In this document: positions 1-7,264 of the stretch, piece by piece | How positions within the stretch are numbered: the first letter of the stretch is position 1 | Layout of the letters: each line of letters begins with the position of its first letter | Assembly (NCBI GenBank): GCA_003477045.1 | Contig: DMTS01000123.1 | Span: forward strand, 1 to 8,540 | From: Candidatus Delongbacteria bacterium | GTDB lineage: Bacteria > UBA4055 | Reading direction: 5' to 3' | DNA: 8,540 nt | The notes under the pieces: model-generated | Database searches by the model: none | What the model was told of the DNA's origin: nothing | Seen by the model: the letters and a program-made list of their open reading frames with translations, nothing else | Made by a program: the position numbers and the translations under genes

Positions 1-2192
1 TCATTCGAGCTGTAGATCCTGTATGAATTTGCGCCTGTAACAGCATCCCAGTTAAGTGTCAGAGTGCCTGATGAAACACTTGTAATAACATTTACAGGCG
101 TATTCAGCGGCGGTACGACTTCAAAGGAAGTGAATTTCTGATAATAATTATGCTTGGTTATATAATATTCAAGCGTGCCGGCAACCGGAGCTACCGAATG
201 AGCCGCATATCCGTTTGAATCGGTAGTAAGAGCATAAAGATAAGTTCCTTCAAAGAATACGGCGACTGTGGCAGCCGGAGCGTTAGTGTCAACGAGCATT
301 TCCACCGAAGCTCCGTTAGGCCCGACTGCATCAGTTACGCTTACAGTCATGGTCTGTGGTTCAGCTGTCCAGACATCCAAAGCGGGATCACCGAGAGCAT
401 TAACAGTATAGGCTATCCATTTACACTGTCCGAAGTAGGGACCGAGGTTAATGTCCTCCTCAAGTATCAGAGCCGCATTAACTTCTTTGGAGTACGCATT
501 CATTTTTTCAAGATTGTTTATTCCTAAAGTAAAACCAGCGTGATGGAAATATCTGTGGAATCTCTGACCGGAACCGTCGGTATTGAAAGGAGAACCGAGT
601 CCGTATCTGGAATTCCCGATGTAGGCTACGGCTGCGTTTGCCAGGCAGGTAAAAGCTTCGCCGATGCAATCTGTAGTAATGTAAGTTCCGTAAGGATCTC
701 TGTTGTCGAACGCTCCTGAATAGCATCCCTGAGAATAAATGAGGAACGCGCTTGCACTCGATCCGTCATTATTGAAATTTGTTGTAGTGACATCGCTTGT
801 GGTCATTCTCATGTTATAAGTATTATTCGAATGACCGAGATGGTCGATCCAAGTATAATCATCGGTCTTTATCTTATTTACAAGAGTGGTTTTTGTCCAT
901 GGGTTAGCCAGATCTCTGTCATATAAGGTTGTGTTCGTCCATCCTGCGGAATAGCCTGTTGTTTCATAGCTGTTATGATCGCAGAAGCCTACCAGTTCGT
1001 CCATACAGTCGCCTCCATAAGAGTCAACCCAGCCGAGAAGGAGATCCTCCTCCCAGAGAAGTTCACCGACAAGTAAGTTCTTAGCAACCTTACCGGCTAT
1101 CGGCTGCTCAGAGTATTCAATAGTTTTCTGTATAATATTGTTAAGTTCGGTAGTGCTGTCAACCGAGAACCTTGAAACATAAACTTCCCAAAGAAGATCT
1201 TCGGATCCGGATTCGCCGTAGTAACTGCTAGTTCCCGCTTTCCATGTTCCGTCAAGGCATCCGTAATACATATCCGCCGGAATATTGGTCTCATCGTAGT
1301 AATCAGTACCGTAATCCATGATCTCCGCCCTGAATCCTCTACACGGGATCAGCTCAGCATCGCCTGCCAGTAGAACATAAGTGATATTGTTATTCGTGTA
1401 TTCCTGAATTATATAGTTTCGTATTTTCTCTGAATTATCTGCACCAGATATTTCTGAATAAATAGTGTCAACTGACTTTACAGTTGTAGTCAATCCTCTT
1501 CTCAGATTGAAGTTTATCAGGTTTGTAAAAGAACCCGCATAGGCTGCTGGAGAAATTATCAGATAATCATAGACGGATTTAGCTTGTTTCGGATCAGAAA
1601 CAAAGTTTATAGCGTCAGGATTATTAACCAGTTTTTTTAGTGAGCTTTCAATCTCAGGTGAGTTCTTGATCATTAGTGAAGATTTAGTTTCAGCTTTAGT
1701 TGTAACTCTTACAGTGATCTCCGGAAAATATCTTAAAGTTTTCAGTACAGGATTGTATTGAACTGGATTTAATACAGTCATAAAAACAGGATGTCCGTTC
1801 TTAAATTGAGTAGAAAATCTTTCCGAGTTCAATCCGGCAGGATAGAATTCATCAATTGAATATACTTCAGATCTTTTGCCTTTGATGCTAGCTGGAGGAT
1901 TTACAGAGAGCCTGCCAGAAGCTTCGACTGGAGAAATATCATATTCCCCATCAAGCTCGACCGGTTTGCCGTATTCAATTTTATAAGAAACAGCCTTCTC
2001 ACCGTCAGGAAGAATAAGCCTTACTTGTTTCAGCACAAGTGCCGGTGAAAATGCGGCGATAGAACGGTCGCATCCTGTCAAAAAGACTTTATTATCTTTT
2101 ACAACCGGTTTTTCGAAATTGTATTTAAATACCACTTCGCCAGAGATCAGTATGGAAGTGATAAAGATGATAAGGATCGATAAGTGTTTCAT
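1..2192 (-). CDS. Gingipain-type secreted cysteine protease (peptidase family C25), C-terminus missing at window edge
   Basis: The frame is open without a stop from the ATG at 2192 to the left edge (730 codons seen). A GGGAG Shine-Dalgarno lies just upstream. Residues 1-19 form a signal peptide (MKHLSILIILFITSILISG), so the protein is exported. Residues about 20-205 resemble the C25 propeptide region. The catalytic domain spans about 207-600. It carries the LLAGDAELIP motif (Asp278), a WIDHLGHSN segment with His451 and the likely catalytic His454, and YSQGCYSGAF with the likely nucleophile Cys490. The His-Cys spacing of 36 is close to that of gingipain R (His211/Cys244). An Ig-like domain follows at about 605-692, then the start of a fibronectin type III domain (LTLNWDAVTGANSYRIYSS) that runs off the window. 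In FCB bacteria such proteins commonly leave by the type IX system via a C-terminal sorting domain, which would lie outside this window. The family is clear. The substrate is unknown, and Arg or Lys specificity cannot be read from what is visible. Confidence 0.9.
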   Translation of the reverse strand, partial: MKHLSILIIFITSILISGEVVFKYNFEKPVVKDNKVFLTGCDRSIAAFSPALVLKQVRLILPDGEKAVSYKIEYGKPVELDGEYDISPVEASGRLSVNPPASIKGKRSEVYSIDEFYPAGLNSERFSTQFKNGHPVFMTVLNPVQYNPVLKTLRYFPEITVRVTTKAETKSSLMIKNSPEIESSLKKLVNNPDAINFVSDPKQAKSVYDYLIISPAAYAGSFTNLINFNLRRGLTTTVKSVDTIYSEISGADNSEKIRNYIIQEYTNNNITYVLLAGDAELIPCRGFRAEIMDYGTDYYDETNIPADMYYGCLDGTWKAGTSSYYGESGSEDLLWEVYVSRFSVDSTTELNNIIQKTIEYSEQPIAGKVAKNLLVGELLWEEDLLLGWVDSYGGDCMDELVGFCDHNSYETTGYSAGWTNTTLYDRDLANPWTKTTLVNKIKTDDYTWIDHLGHSNNTYNMRMTTSDVTTTNFNNDGSSASAFLIYSQGCYSGAFDNRDPYGTYITTDCIGEAFTCLANAAVAYIGNSRYGLGSPFNTDGSGQRFHRYFHHAGFTLGINNLEKMNAYSKEVNAALILEEDINLGPYFGQCKWIAYTVNALGDPALDVWTAEPQTMTVSVTDAVGPNGASVEMLVDTNAPAATVAVFFEGTYLYALTTDSNGYAAHSVAPVAGTLEYYITKHNYYQKFTSFEVVPPLNTPVNVITSVSSGTLTLNWDAVTGANSYRIYSSN

Positions 2193-2318
2193 AAATCTCC
2201 CAGATTTTTTTTAAAACTAAGAAAAATATATCAAAAAAGAAACGGAAAATTATTTTATTTTTTGTTTTGTTTGTTACTGAATTTCATTATTATTCAACAA
2301 CAATAAAAAGGAACATTT
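2193..2318. promoter_or_regulatory. Divergent intergenic spacer between the C25 protease and ddl
   Basis: This very AT-rich 126-base spacer must hold promoters for both divergent genes. For the protease (minus strand), a TATATT -10 candidate lies at 2230-2225, about 33 bases before the ATG, but no good -35 element is visible. For ddl (plus strand), TTGTTT at 2267-2272 with TATTCA at 2291-2296 (18-base spacer) is a weak candidate. The ddl Shine-Dalgarno AAAAGGAA is at about 2306-2313. No hairpin or operator-like repeat stood out. The region's role is secure from gene orientation; the exact boxes are tentative. Confidence 0.45.
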
Positions 2319-3302
2319 ATGAAGAAGATTTTGACGATATGCGGTGGTTTCTCAACCGAAAGGGAGATCAGTTTAAGGACGGGTCAGGCTGTAGCGAGAG
2401 GAATAAGCATCGCCGGATATGAAAGCTGGTTTTTAGATACGGCTTTCCCGAAAGAAATACTCAAAGCTGATAAGAATTTTAAACATATCCAAAAAGGTAA
2501 AGTAATTAACACGCCCGAAAATATTTTGGAGCTATCAAAACAGCTTGTGAAATTCAAACCGGACAAGGTTTTTATCGGGCTTCACGGCGGTGAAGGCGAG
2601 AACGGCGAAATCCAGGCACTATTACAGCTTCTGCAGATAAAATATGTAGGCTCTGATCATGGAACAAGCGCGATGTGCATGGACAAAAATATTTCAAAAG
2701 TTATAGCTAAGAGCGTCAGAGTACCAACAGCGAAATGGGAGTTCATATCGGAAGAAAATTATAATAAAACAGCTTTGAAAAAACTGTTGAAACCTTACGG
2801 TTATCCTGTGGTTGTAAAAGCGCTTGCTCAGGGTTCTTCAGTCGGAGTTTCGATCCTTCAAAGCGAAAAAGATATAGACAGAACAGTAAAGATGATGAAT
2901 GATGTTAAAGATACCTATTTCATAGAAGAATATATCAAAGGCAGAGAGCTGTCTATTCCGGTAATCAAGGGGCATGCCTTTCATTCTATCGAGCTGATCC
3001 CAAATGAAGGATTTTACGATTACGAGCATAAATACACGCCGGGAGTGACTACGCATGTCTGTCCTGCAAAGCTCGATGAAAAACAGGTTAAAACAATGAA
3101 CTCTTATGCAGAGAAAATTTATAAAGCTATCGGATGCAGAGATTATGCAAGGATCGATTTTATATTGTCAGAAAGCGGAAAATTTTATTTTCTTGAAATA
3201 AACACTTTACCCGGTATGACAGAATTGTCACTAGTTCCCGAATCAGCAAAAGCGAGCGGCATAAATTTTCCGGAGCTCATGGATCTATTATTAAATGAAT
3301 AA
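2319..3302 (+). CDS. ddl: D-alanine--D-alanine ligase
   Basis: This cytoplasmic ATP-grasp enzyme joins two D-alanines to give the dipeptide that MurF adds to the peptidoglycan stem. The 327-residue length is slightly above the roughly 306 of E. coli DdlB. Visible motifs in order are GGFSTEREIS (9-18, Glu14 binding the first D-Ala), LHGGEGENGE (His89), YPVVVKALAQGSSVGVS (Lys167 and the Ser-rich ATP loop 172-178), FIEEYIKGRE (201-210), FYDYEHKY (232-239), RID (278-280) and LEINTLPGMTELS (292-304) with metal ligands Asp280, Glu293 and Asn295. The Tyr in FYDYEHKY marks a D-Ala-D-Ala ligase rather than a VanA-type D-Ala-D-Lac ligase. The start is supported by AAAAGGAA upstream. The gene appears to be transcribed alone, away from any mur/fts cluster in view, and ends at a convergent terminator. 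Confidence 0.96.
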   Translation: MKKILTICGGFSTEREISLRTGQAVARGISIAGYESWFLDTAFPKEILKADKNFKHIQKGKVINTPENILELSKQLVKFKPDKVFIGLHGGEGENGEIQALLQLLQIKYVGSDHGTSAMCMDKNISKVIAKSVRVPTAKWEFISEENYNKTALKKLLKPYGYPVVVKALAQGSSVGVSILQSEKDIDRTVKMMNDVKDTYFIEEYIKGRELSIPVIKGHAFHSIELIPNEGFYDYEHKYTPGVTTHVCPAKLDEKQVKTMNSYAEKIYKAIGCRDYARIDFILSESGKFYFLEINTLPGMTELSLVPESAKASGINFPELMDLLLNE

Positions 3303-3307
3303 AAAAA

Positions 3308-3327
3308 AAGGCTCCGAACGGAGCCTT
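3308..3327 (-). terminator. Rho-independent terminator at the end of the lpxC-fabZ/lpxA operon
   Basis: An 8-bp perfect stem (AAGGCTCC / GGAGCCTT) closes a 4-base loop. Read on the minus strand it is followed by a run of nine T (complement of 3301-3309, sharing its last two bases with the stem), the classic intrinsic terminator form, only 5 bases after the stop codon of the beta-barrel gene. On the plus strand the same hairpin starts 5 bases after the ddl stop but is followed only by TTCTAATTT. It may therefore serve ddl less efficiently as a bidirectional terminator. Confidence 0.9.
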
Positions 3328-3332
3328 CTAAT

Positions 3333-4106
3333 TTACAGATAGAAGCTTAAACTTCCCTTTATAACACTAAAATCGTTCGTAGGATCGCCGTAGTCGTTCT
3401 CAGGTGTCGAAACATATTTGTAATCCACATTGAAAGCTATCGGAAGCGCAGGTAATTTAAGCTGCATTCCGGCAACAAAATGATATCCTATAACAGTAAC
3501 TTCTTCGATATACTCATCAACATCAAAAGTTATCGGGTTACCTGCTGCCGGTGGAGTTGAGAGCTCAGGATACTTCTTTTCAAGTTCCTTCTCGATAAGT
3601 TTCTCTGAAACGATCGGAGTTATAAAATAGAATCCAGCTCCCCCGCCGACATAGAATTTGAAGGTCTTTACAACAGGTGGAAGGGAAAAAACATACCATT
3701 TAGCTGTGACATCTACACCTATTTTAGCGAAATCAAACTGTTCGTCATATTCTTCAGCCGGATAATCATAGCCTGTAAATTCAAGAGGAATGTCTCCGCT
3801 TGGACCGGTTATGTGATTGCTCCCTTTCCAGCTGTAAGTTGCCCATGCCCCTTCAAATCCTAGCTCGAACCCTATAGGAACTATGGGAATATCAAAGTAA
3901 ATCTGGGCGCCTATAGCGAGTGGATTTTTGATCTCATCTCTTTCAAGACTATAGCTGTAATCAAGTCCTGACATAGTGATCGAAAATGCGTCAACTGTTT
4001 TTGCATCAACGCTTGTGTTATCTACTCCGATGTGCCCGCCGATGCCGAACAGAGCATAAGCCTGGTATATGATCGCGAATAAGGCTGCTATTGTTATTTT
4101 TTTCAT
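3333..4106 (-). CDS. Predicted small outer-membrane beta-barrel protein
   Basis: The 257-residue product begins with a signal peptide (residues 1-18, likely cleaved after AYA). The rest is made of alternating hydrophobic/polar, aromatic-rich segments such as FELGFEGAWATYSW (80-93), VDVTAKWYVF (131-140), FKFYVGGGAGFYFI (149-162) and YHFVAGMQLKL (208-218). It ends in SLSFYL, resembling the terminal strand of outer-membrane barrels. The segment 167-205 is charged and proline-containing (KLIEKELEKKYPEL) and is probably an exposed loop. No catalytic motif is seen and I do not recognise a named family; it has the look of an OmpA-barrel/porin-like domain without a peptidoglycan-binding part. A GGGAG Shine-Dalgarno is at 4115-4119. 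It lies 26 bases after the lipoyl-family gene and just before the terminator, so it is probably the last gene of the lipid A operon. The envelope location is confident; its role is unknown. Confidence 0.75.
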   Translation of the reverse strand: MKKITIAALFAIIYQAYALFGIGGHIGVDNTSVDAKTVDAFSITMSGLDYSYSLERDEIKNPLAIGAQIYFDIPIVPIGFELGFEGAWATYSWKGSNHITGPSGDIPLEFTGYDYPAEEYDEQFDFAKIGVDVTAKWYVFSLPPVVKTFKFYVGGGAGFYFITPIVSEKLIEKELEKKYPELSTPPAAGNPITFDVDEYIEEVTVIGYHFVAGMQLKLPALPIAFNVDYKYVSTPENDYGDPTNDFSVIKGSLSFYL

Positions 4107-4132
4107 TGTTGTTTCTCCCGTTTAATTAAAAC

Positions 4133-4942
4133 TCAAAGGTTAAAATAACTCTCAATTTCATTAATTTCAAGTAAATCTTTTTTACTGAGGCTGATTTCCT
4201 CGACAGTTTCTCCGAATTCAGCAGATAAAGAGTTTTTTAATTCATTTTTTAAAGTATTGTAAAATGTATTGTTATCGTTAATTTCAATTATCTCACTTAT
4301 CGTTGCGGTTTTGCTTTTTGTTATCTCTTTAAATCTGGTTTTGAGTCTGTCTTCGATATTTAATAAATCGATCAGCTCAAGATGTTTTTCGCCCACGATT
4401 ATCGATCCGTGCTGAAGAACCGATTCCTTAAGTCTTTTCTGAGCGCTGCCTACAAGTTTTTTATCGCCTATCACCACTTCATATGTCGAAGTCGAAGAGA
4501 AGCATACGGAGGATAATTTTTCTTTATAAAGCTCTTTAAAGTCAGGAGCTTTTCCCTTCTTAAGGTCAGCCTCTTTTATGCCCGAAGCTTTTAAAGCGTT
4601 CACAAGTACAGTGCTTATCTTGTTGTAAACTTCAAGGATCGAATCTGAATAAAAATATGAACCTTTCGGAATGACCATAGAATATGTGAGTTCTTCAGAA
4701 TGAAAAACAGCTCTTCCGCCTGTTTCTCTTCTTACGATATCGAATCCCCGGGCTTTGCATAACTCCGCATTGATCTCATTCAATTCCTGATGATAGCCCA
4801 AAGATACGCAGTAAGGATCCCAGCGGTAAACCCTGAAAGTGGGTTTGTCTAGCCAGTGCCTGGCGATATAATAATCGGCGGCCATATTGAATTTGCCGTG
4901 ATTTGAGTCTGTATCTAAAAATCTTATACCCTCAGAAGCCAT
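4133..4942 (-). CDS. Lipoate-protein ligase / octanoyltransferase family protein, LipM-like
   Basis: A 269-residue member of the biotin/lipoate A/B protein ligase (LplA/LipM) family. These cytoplasmic enzymes attach lipoate or its octanoyl precursor to a lysine of GcvH or of the E2 subunits of 2-oxoacid dehydrogenases. Visible motifs are RRETGGRAVFH (71-81, the acyl-binding RRxxGG motif) and KKLVGSAQKR (161-170, with the conserved Lys162). CF at 147-148, followed by a YEVVIGDKK stretch, is the place where Bacillus subtilis LipM has its catalytic Cys, in a CF...YE...K-GSAQ context. The length is close to LipM (about 278) and shorter than E. coli LplA, which has a larger C-terminal accessory domain. 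This favours octanoyl-ACP:protein octanoyltransferase over an ATP-dependent ligase, although a LipL-type amidotransferase or a ligase cannot be excluded. Its ATG overlaps the lpxA stop (TAATG). The family is certain and the exact reaction is inferred. Confidence 0.88.
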   Translation of the reverse strand: MASEGIRFLDTDSNHGKFNMAADYYIARHWLDKPTFRVYRWDPYCVSLGYHQELNEINAELCKARGFDIVRRETGGRAVFHSEELTYSMVIPKGSYFYSDSILEVYNKISTVLVNALKASGIKEADLKKGKAPDFKELYKEKLSSVCFSSTSTYEVVIGDKKLVGSAQKRLKESVLQHGSIIVGEKHLELIDLLNIEDRLKTRFKEITKSKTATISEIIEINDNNTFYNTLKNELKNSLSAEFGETVEEISLSKKDLLEINEIESYFNL

Positions 4943-4944
4943 TA
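4940..4944 (-). other. TAATG stop-start overlap coupling lpxA to the lipoyl-family gene
   Basis: Read on the minus strand, the lpxA stop TAA (4944-4942) shares its last A with the ATG (4942-4940) of the next gene. The upstream Shine-Dalgarno match for this ATG is weak (only GGGAT, inside lpxA), so reinitiation by ribosomes finishing lpxA is the likely mode of translation. This also fixes the start of the downstream gene. Confidence 0.85.
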
Positions 4945-5709
4945 TCTGACGATCCCGCGCTTTGACCTCTTAAGAAATTCGGTGATCAGAGCAACCTGCT
5001 TATCGTCTTTATAGTCTTTCTCGAGCTTTTCAACCGATTCGACAGTTGTAAGGCCGCTTCTGTAAACAGTTCTATATGAATCTGAAAGTTTCTGAATATC
5101 ATCTTCTGAATACCCCCTGCGTTTCAGACCTACTTTGTTCAGCCCGGAAAATCTCGCGGGTTCACCTGCGATCATCAGGTAAGGAGGAACATCTCTTTTG
5201 ATCTTAGCACCGCCCTCAACCATGCAGAAAGCTCCGATCTGGGTAAACTGGTGAACAAGGACATGGCCGCTTAATATCGTGCCTGAGTCAACACTACAGT
5301 GGCCGGCGATCTGGGTGCCGTTCGCAAGAATGCAGCCGTCTCCTACAACACAGTCGTGAGCTATATGAACGAATGCCATTATAAAGCAGTCTTTACCGAC
5401 AACTGTTTTAAAACTATATTTCGTCCCTCTGTTCAGGAATGCATATTCCCTGATGACAGTTCTTTCACCAATTTCGAGAGTGGTTTCTTCTCCCGAAAAT
5501 TTAAGATCCTGCGGAACTGTGCCGAGTACGGCGCCGTTGAATATTTTTACATCTTTGCTTAAGATCGTGCCGGATGCAAGAGTGACATGCGCACCTATCT
5601 TACAATTATCGCCGATCTTTACTTTGTCTTCAACTATTGTAAAAGGGCCTATCTCGACATTATCTCCTATTTCGGCTTTCGATGAAACTATCGCAGTACT
5701 GTGGATCAT
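4942..5709 (-). CDS. lpxA: Acyl-ACP--UDP-N-acetylglucosamine O-acyltransferase
   Basis: LpxA catalyses the first step of lipid A synthesis, moving a 3-hydroxyacyl chain from ACP to the 3-OH of UDP-GlcNAc in the cytoplasm; the family is trimeric. The 255-residue protein starts with hexapeptide repeats of a left-handed beta helix (AEIGDNVEIGPFTIV and onward to about residue 180) and ends in a helical tail (about 190-255). The PQDLKFSGEET motif (66-76) is typical of LpxA. His115, His118, His137 and His153 have exactly the spacing of E. coli His122, His125 (catalytic), His144 and His160. By that alignment the chain-length ruler position (Gly173 in E. coli) is Gly166, which would permit a long acyl chain; this is inference. 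The Shine-Dalgarno AAGGAT lies 5 bases upstream. It follows lpxC-fabZ by 15 bases and overlaps the next gene by one base. Confidence 0.96.
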   Translation of the reverse strand: MIHSTAIVSSKAEIGDNVEIGPFTIVEDKVKIGDNCKIGAHVTLASGTILSKDVKIFNGAVLGTVPQDLKFSGEETTLEIGERTVIREYAFLNRGTKYSFKTVVGKDCFIMAFVHIAHDCVVGDGCILANGTQIAGHCSVDSGTILSGHVLVHQFTQIGAFCMVEGGAKIKRDVPPYLMIAGEPARFSGLNKVGLKRRGYSEDDIQKLSDSYRTVYRSGLTTVESVEKLEKDYKDDKQVALITEFLKRSKRGIVR

Positions 5710-5724
5710 GATTTATCCTTAAAT

Positions 5725-7131
5725 TTATTTTTCTCCGTCTTTGTCGATGACCATTGCCGTCATTTCAGCTTCGGCACATTTCTGACCGTCAACATAAGCT
5801 ATCCCTTTCATACGGCAGATACCTCTTGAGAGCGGTCTGGTCATTTCCAGATGCATTATGAGCTGGTCTCCGGGCACAACTGTCCTTCTGAACTTGATGT
5901 TGTCAAGACCTGTAAAATATACCACTTTCTTTTTGGGGTTATCGACCGAATTCATAAGTAGAAGACCGCCTGTTTGTCCCATAGCTTCAATTATCAGCAC
6001 GCCGGGCATAACAGGTTTTCCCGGGAAATGTCCGTTGAAGAAATCCTCGTTAATTGAAACATTCTTCAATCCGACAGCTCTCTGATTGGGAGTCATTTCA
6101 AGAAGCCTGTCAACAAGAAGCATCGGGAATCTGTGGGGAAGAAGGTTCATAATGTCCGTAACATCAAAAACAAAATCCTCGTTAGGGCTTCTTTTGAATT
6201 TGTTTATTATCTCATGCTTGTCAGCTGCTTTTTTCAGCATTTTTACAAGCTCGATATGTGATCCGTGTCCGCCTCTAGCGCACAGAAAATGTGCTTTTAC
6301 AGGCTTGCCGAGCAGCGTCAGGTCGCCGATCAGGTCAAGAACCTTATGCCTGACGGGTTCATTCTTAAATCTCATTTGTACAGAGCCGAGAATACCTTTT
6401 GTTTCAGGAATAACACCCTTTCCCATTCCAAGCTTGTCTTCAACCTTTTTTCTTTCTTCAGGGCTTAACTCCCTGTCTAAAATAACAACGGAATTATCTA
6501 AAGATCCACCTTTGATCAGGCCTGCATCTTTAAGCTGTTCAACTTCAGTAAGAAAACAGAATGTTCTGGTCGGTGCATAATCTTTTATGAATTCCTCTTC
6601 CAGGTCATAGAGTGAAGAGAACTGCGTTCCCAATGCCGGATTCTGGTAATCTACCATATAAGTAACCTGAAACTTCTCAGCCGGAATGCCGATAAGTTCT
6701 ATTCCTTTCTCTTCATCCTTAAAAGAAATGATCTCTTTAATCTCAAAATACTGTCTCGGTTTTTCCTGCTCGATTATATTATCTTTTAGCAGGTTCACAA
6801 AATCGATCGAACTTCCGTCCATTACGGGAGGTTCTTCGGCGTCAAGCTCGACAAGAATATTGTCTATGTTAAGTCCTGAAATTGCGGCAAGAACATGTTC
6901 AACTGTATGTATTTTGACTCCGTTATTGCTTAAAATCGTTCCCCGTGATATACTGTCAACATAATCGATCGTAGCCGGTATATCGACTAAGTTTTCAAGA
7001 TCGGTTCTTCTGAATATTATGCCGTGGTCTTCGGGAGCGGGTTTAAAGATCATATTGGAATTGCATCCGGTATGAAGTCCGATCCCCGAAATTCTGGTTT
7101 CAGTTTTTATAGTTCTCTGTTTCTCAAGCAT
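5725..7131 (-). CDS. lpxC-fabZ: Bifunctional LpxC-FabZ fusion: UDP-3-O-acyl-GlcNAc deacetylase / 3-hydroxyacyl-ACP dehydratase
   Basis: This 468-residue protein joins two enzymes. Residues 1 to about 305 are LpxC, the zinc deacetylase that commits UDP-3-O-acyl-GlcNAc to lipid A. It shows GIGLHTG (16-22), HTVEHVLAA (Glu78 base, His79 zinc ligand), PPVMDGSS (101-108), RHKVLDLIGDL (His262, Asp266, Asp270) and GGHGSHIEL (His289). The 27-residue His262-His289 spacing equals that of E. coli His238-His265. Residues about 318-468 are FabZ, which dehydrates 3-hydroxyacyl-ACP in fatty-acid elongation: LLPHRFPMLLVDR (330-342), NGHFPGKPVMPGV (366-378, catalytic His368) and IEAMGQ (380-385, catalytic Glu382). 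The linker is about 15 residues. All catalytic residues are present in both halves. The start is supported by GGAG 6 bases upstream. The fusion is known in Bacteroidetes, Chlorobi and relatives. It is the first gene of the operon and sets the balance between lipid A and phospholipid acyl chains. Confidence 0.97.
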   Translation of the reverse strand: MLEKQRTIKTETRISGIGLHTGCNSNMIFKPAPEDHGIIFRRTDLENLVDIPATIDYVDSISRGTILSNNGVKIHTVEHVLAAISGLNIDNILVELDAEEPPVMDGSSIDFVNLLKDNIIEQEKPRQYFEIKEIISFKDEEKGIELIGIPAEKFQVTYMVDYQNPALGTQFSSLYDLEEEFIKDYAPTRTFCFLTEVEQLKDAGLIKGGSLDNSVVILDRELSPEERKKVEDKLGMGKGVIPETKGILGSVQMRFKNEPVRHKVLDLIGDLTLLGKPVKAHFLCARGGHGSHIELVKMLKKAADKHEIINKFKRSPNEDFVFDVTDIMNLLPHRFPMLLVDRLLEMTPNQRAVGLKNVSINEDFFNGHFPGKPVMPGVLIIEAMGQTGGLLLMNSVDNPKKKVVYFTGLDNIKFRRTVVPGDQLIMHLEMTRPLSRGICRMKGIAYVDGQKCAEAEMTAMVIDKDGEK

Positions 7132-7178
7132 CTCTTACTCCGTTTTGTTCGTATTCCGGAAATATTGCTGAAAAATGC

Positions 7179-7208
7179 GTTTTTTGATGAACAAAATCAA
7201 TAAAAAAC
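7179..7208. promoter_or_regulatory. Imperfect inverted repeat between divergent promoters
   Basis: The arms GTTTTTTGAT (7179-7188) and ATCAATAAAAAAC (7196-7208) are inverted copies around a 7-base spacer. The inner TTGAT/ATCAA pairing is perfect and the outer T-run/A-run pairing is imperfect. The repeat ends one base before the -35 box of the prolyl isomerase promoter and lies about 50 bases upstream of the lpxC-fabZ start. It could be an operator acting on both divergent units, but AT-rich spacers produce such dyads by chance. Confidence 0.3.
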
Positions 7209-7237
7209 TTGTTATATTTGATGCGAATTTATATATT
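7209..7237 (+). promoter_or_regulatory. Sigma70-like promoter for the prolyl isomerase lipoprotein genes
   Basis: TTGTTA (7209-7214) and TATATT (7232-7237) are separated by exactly 17 bases; they match the -35 and -10 consensus at 4/6 and 5/6 positions. Transcription would begin at about 7244, leaving a leader of roughly 25 bases that contains AAGGAGGT. A TATATTTG at 7213-7220 also fits the Bacteroidetes -7 pattern (TAnnTTTG), but no TTTG box at a suitable distance upstream was found. The first reading is preferred. Confidence 0.6.
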
Positions 7238-7256
7238 TACGCTCTTAATGAACCTG

Positions 7257-7264
7257 AAGGAGGT
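7257..7264 (+). promoter_or_regulatory. Strong ribosome binding site deciding the FKBP lipoprotein start
   Basis: AAGGAGGT is a full Shine-Dalgarno match ending 4 bases before the ATG at 7269. It selects that ATG over an in-frame ATG at 7209, which has no such site and overlaps the predicted -35 box. Confidence 0.85.

Noticed and set aside
508..1294. Minus-strand frames of 72 and 65 codons inside the C25 protease
   Set aside because: They share the strand but are out of frame with a continuous C25 reading frame whose catalytic motifs are intact, so they are chance frames and not evidence of a frameshift.
2352..2372. GGFSTEREIS in Ddl with Arg where some ligases have His
   Set aside because: An Arg at this place (SxERE) also occurs in ordinary D-Ala-D-Ala ligases such as E. 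coli DdlB, so it is not unusual.
4120..4131. TTTAATTAAA palindrome between the lipoyl-family and barrel genes as operator or terminator
   Set aside because: It has no GC stem and no following T-run, and sits in a 26-base AT-rich gap where such a palindrome is likely by chance.
5299..5722. Plus-strand frames of 87 and 89 codons opposite lpxA
   Set aside because: They are antisense to the LpxA hexapeptide repeats, overlap each other, and have no recognisable domain.
6086..6580. 164-codon plus-strand reading frame opposite lpxC-fabZ
   Set aside because: It lies wholly antisense to the catalytic core of a highly conserved enzyme. Its translation is Ser/Leu/Pro-rich with no motif, as expected from the complement of a real gene.
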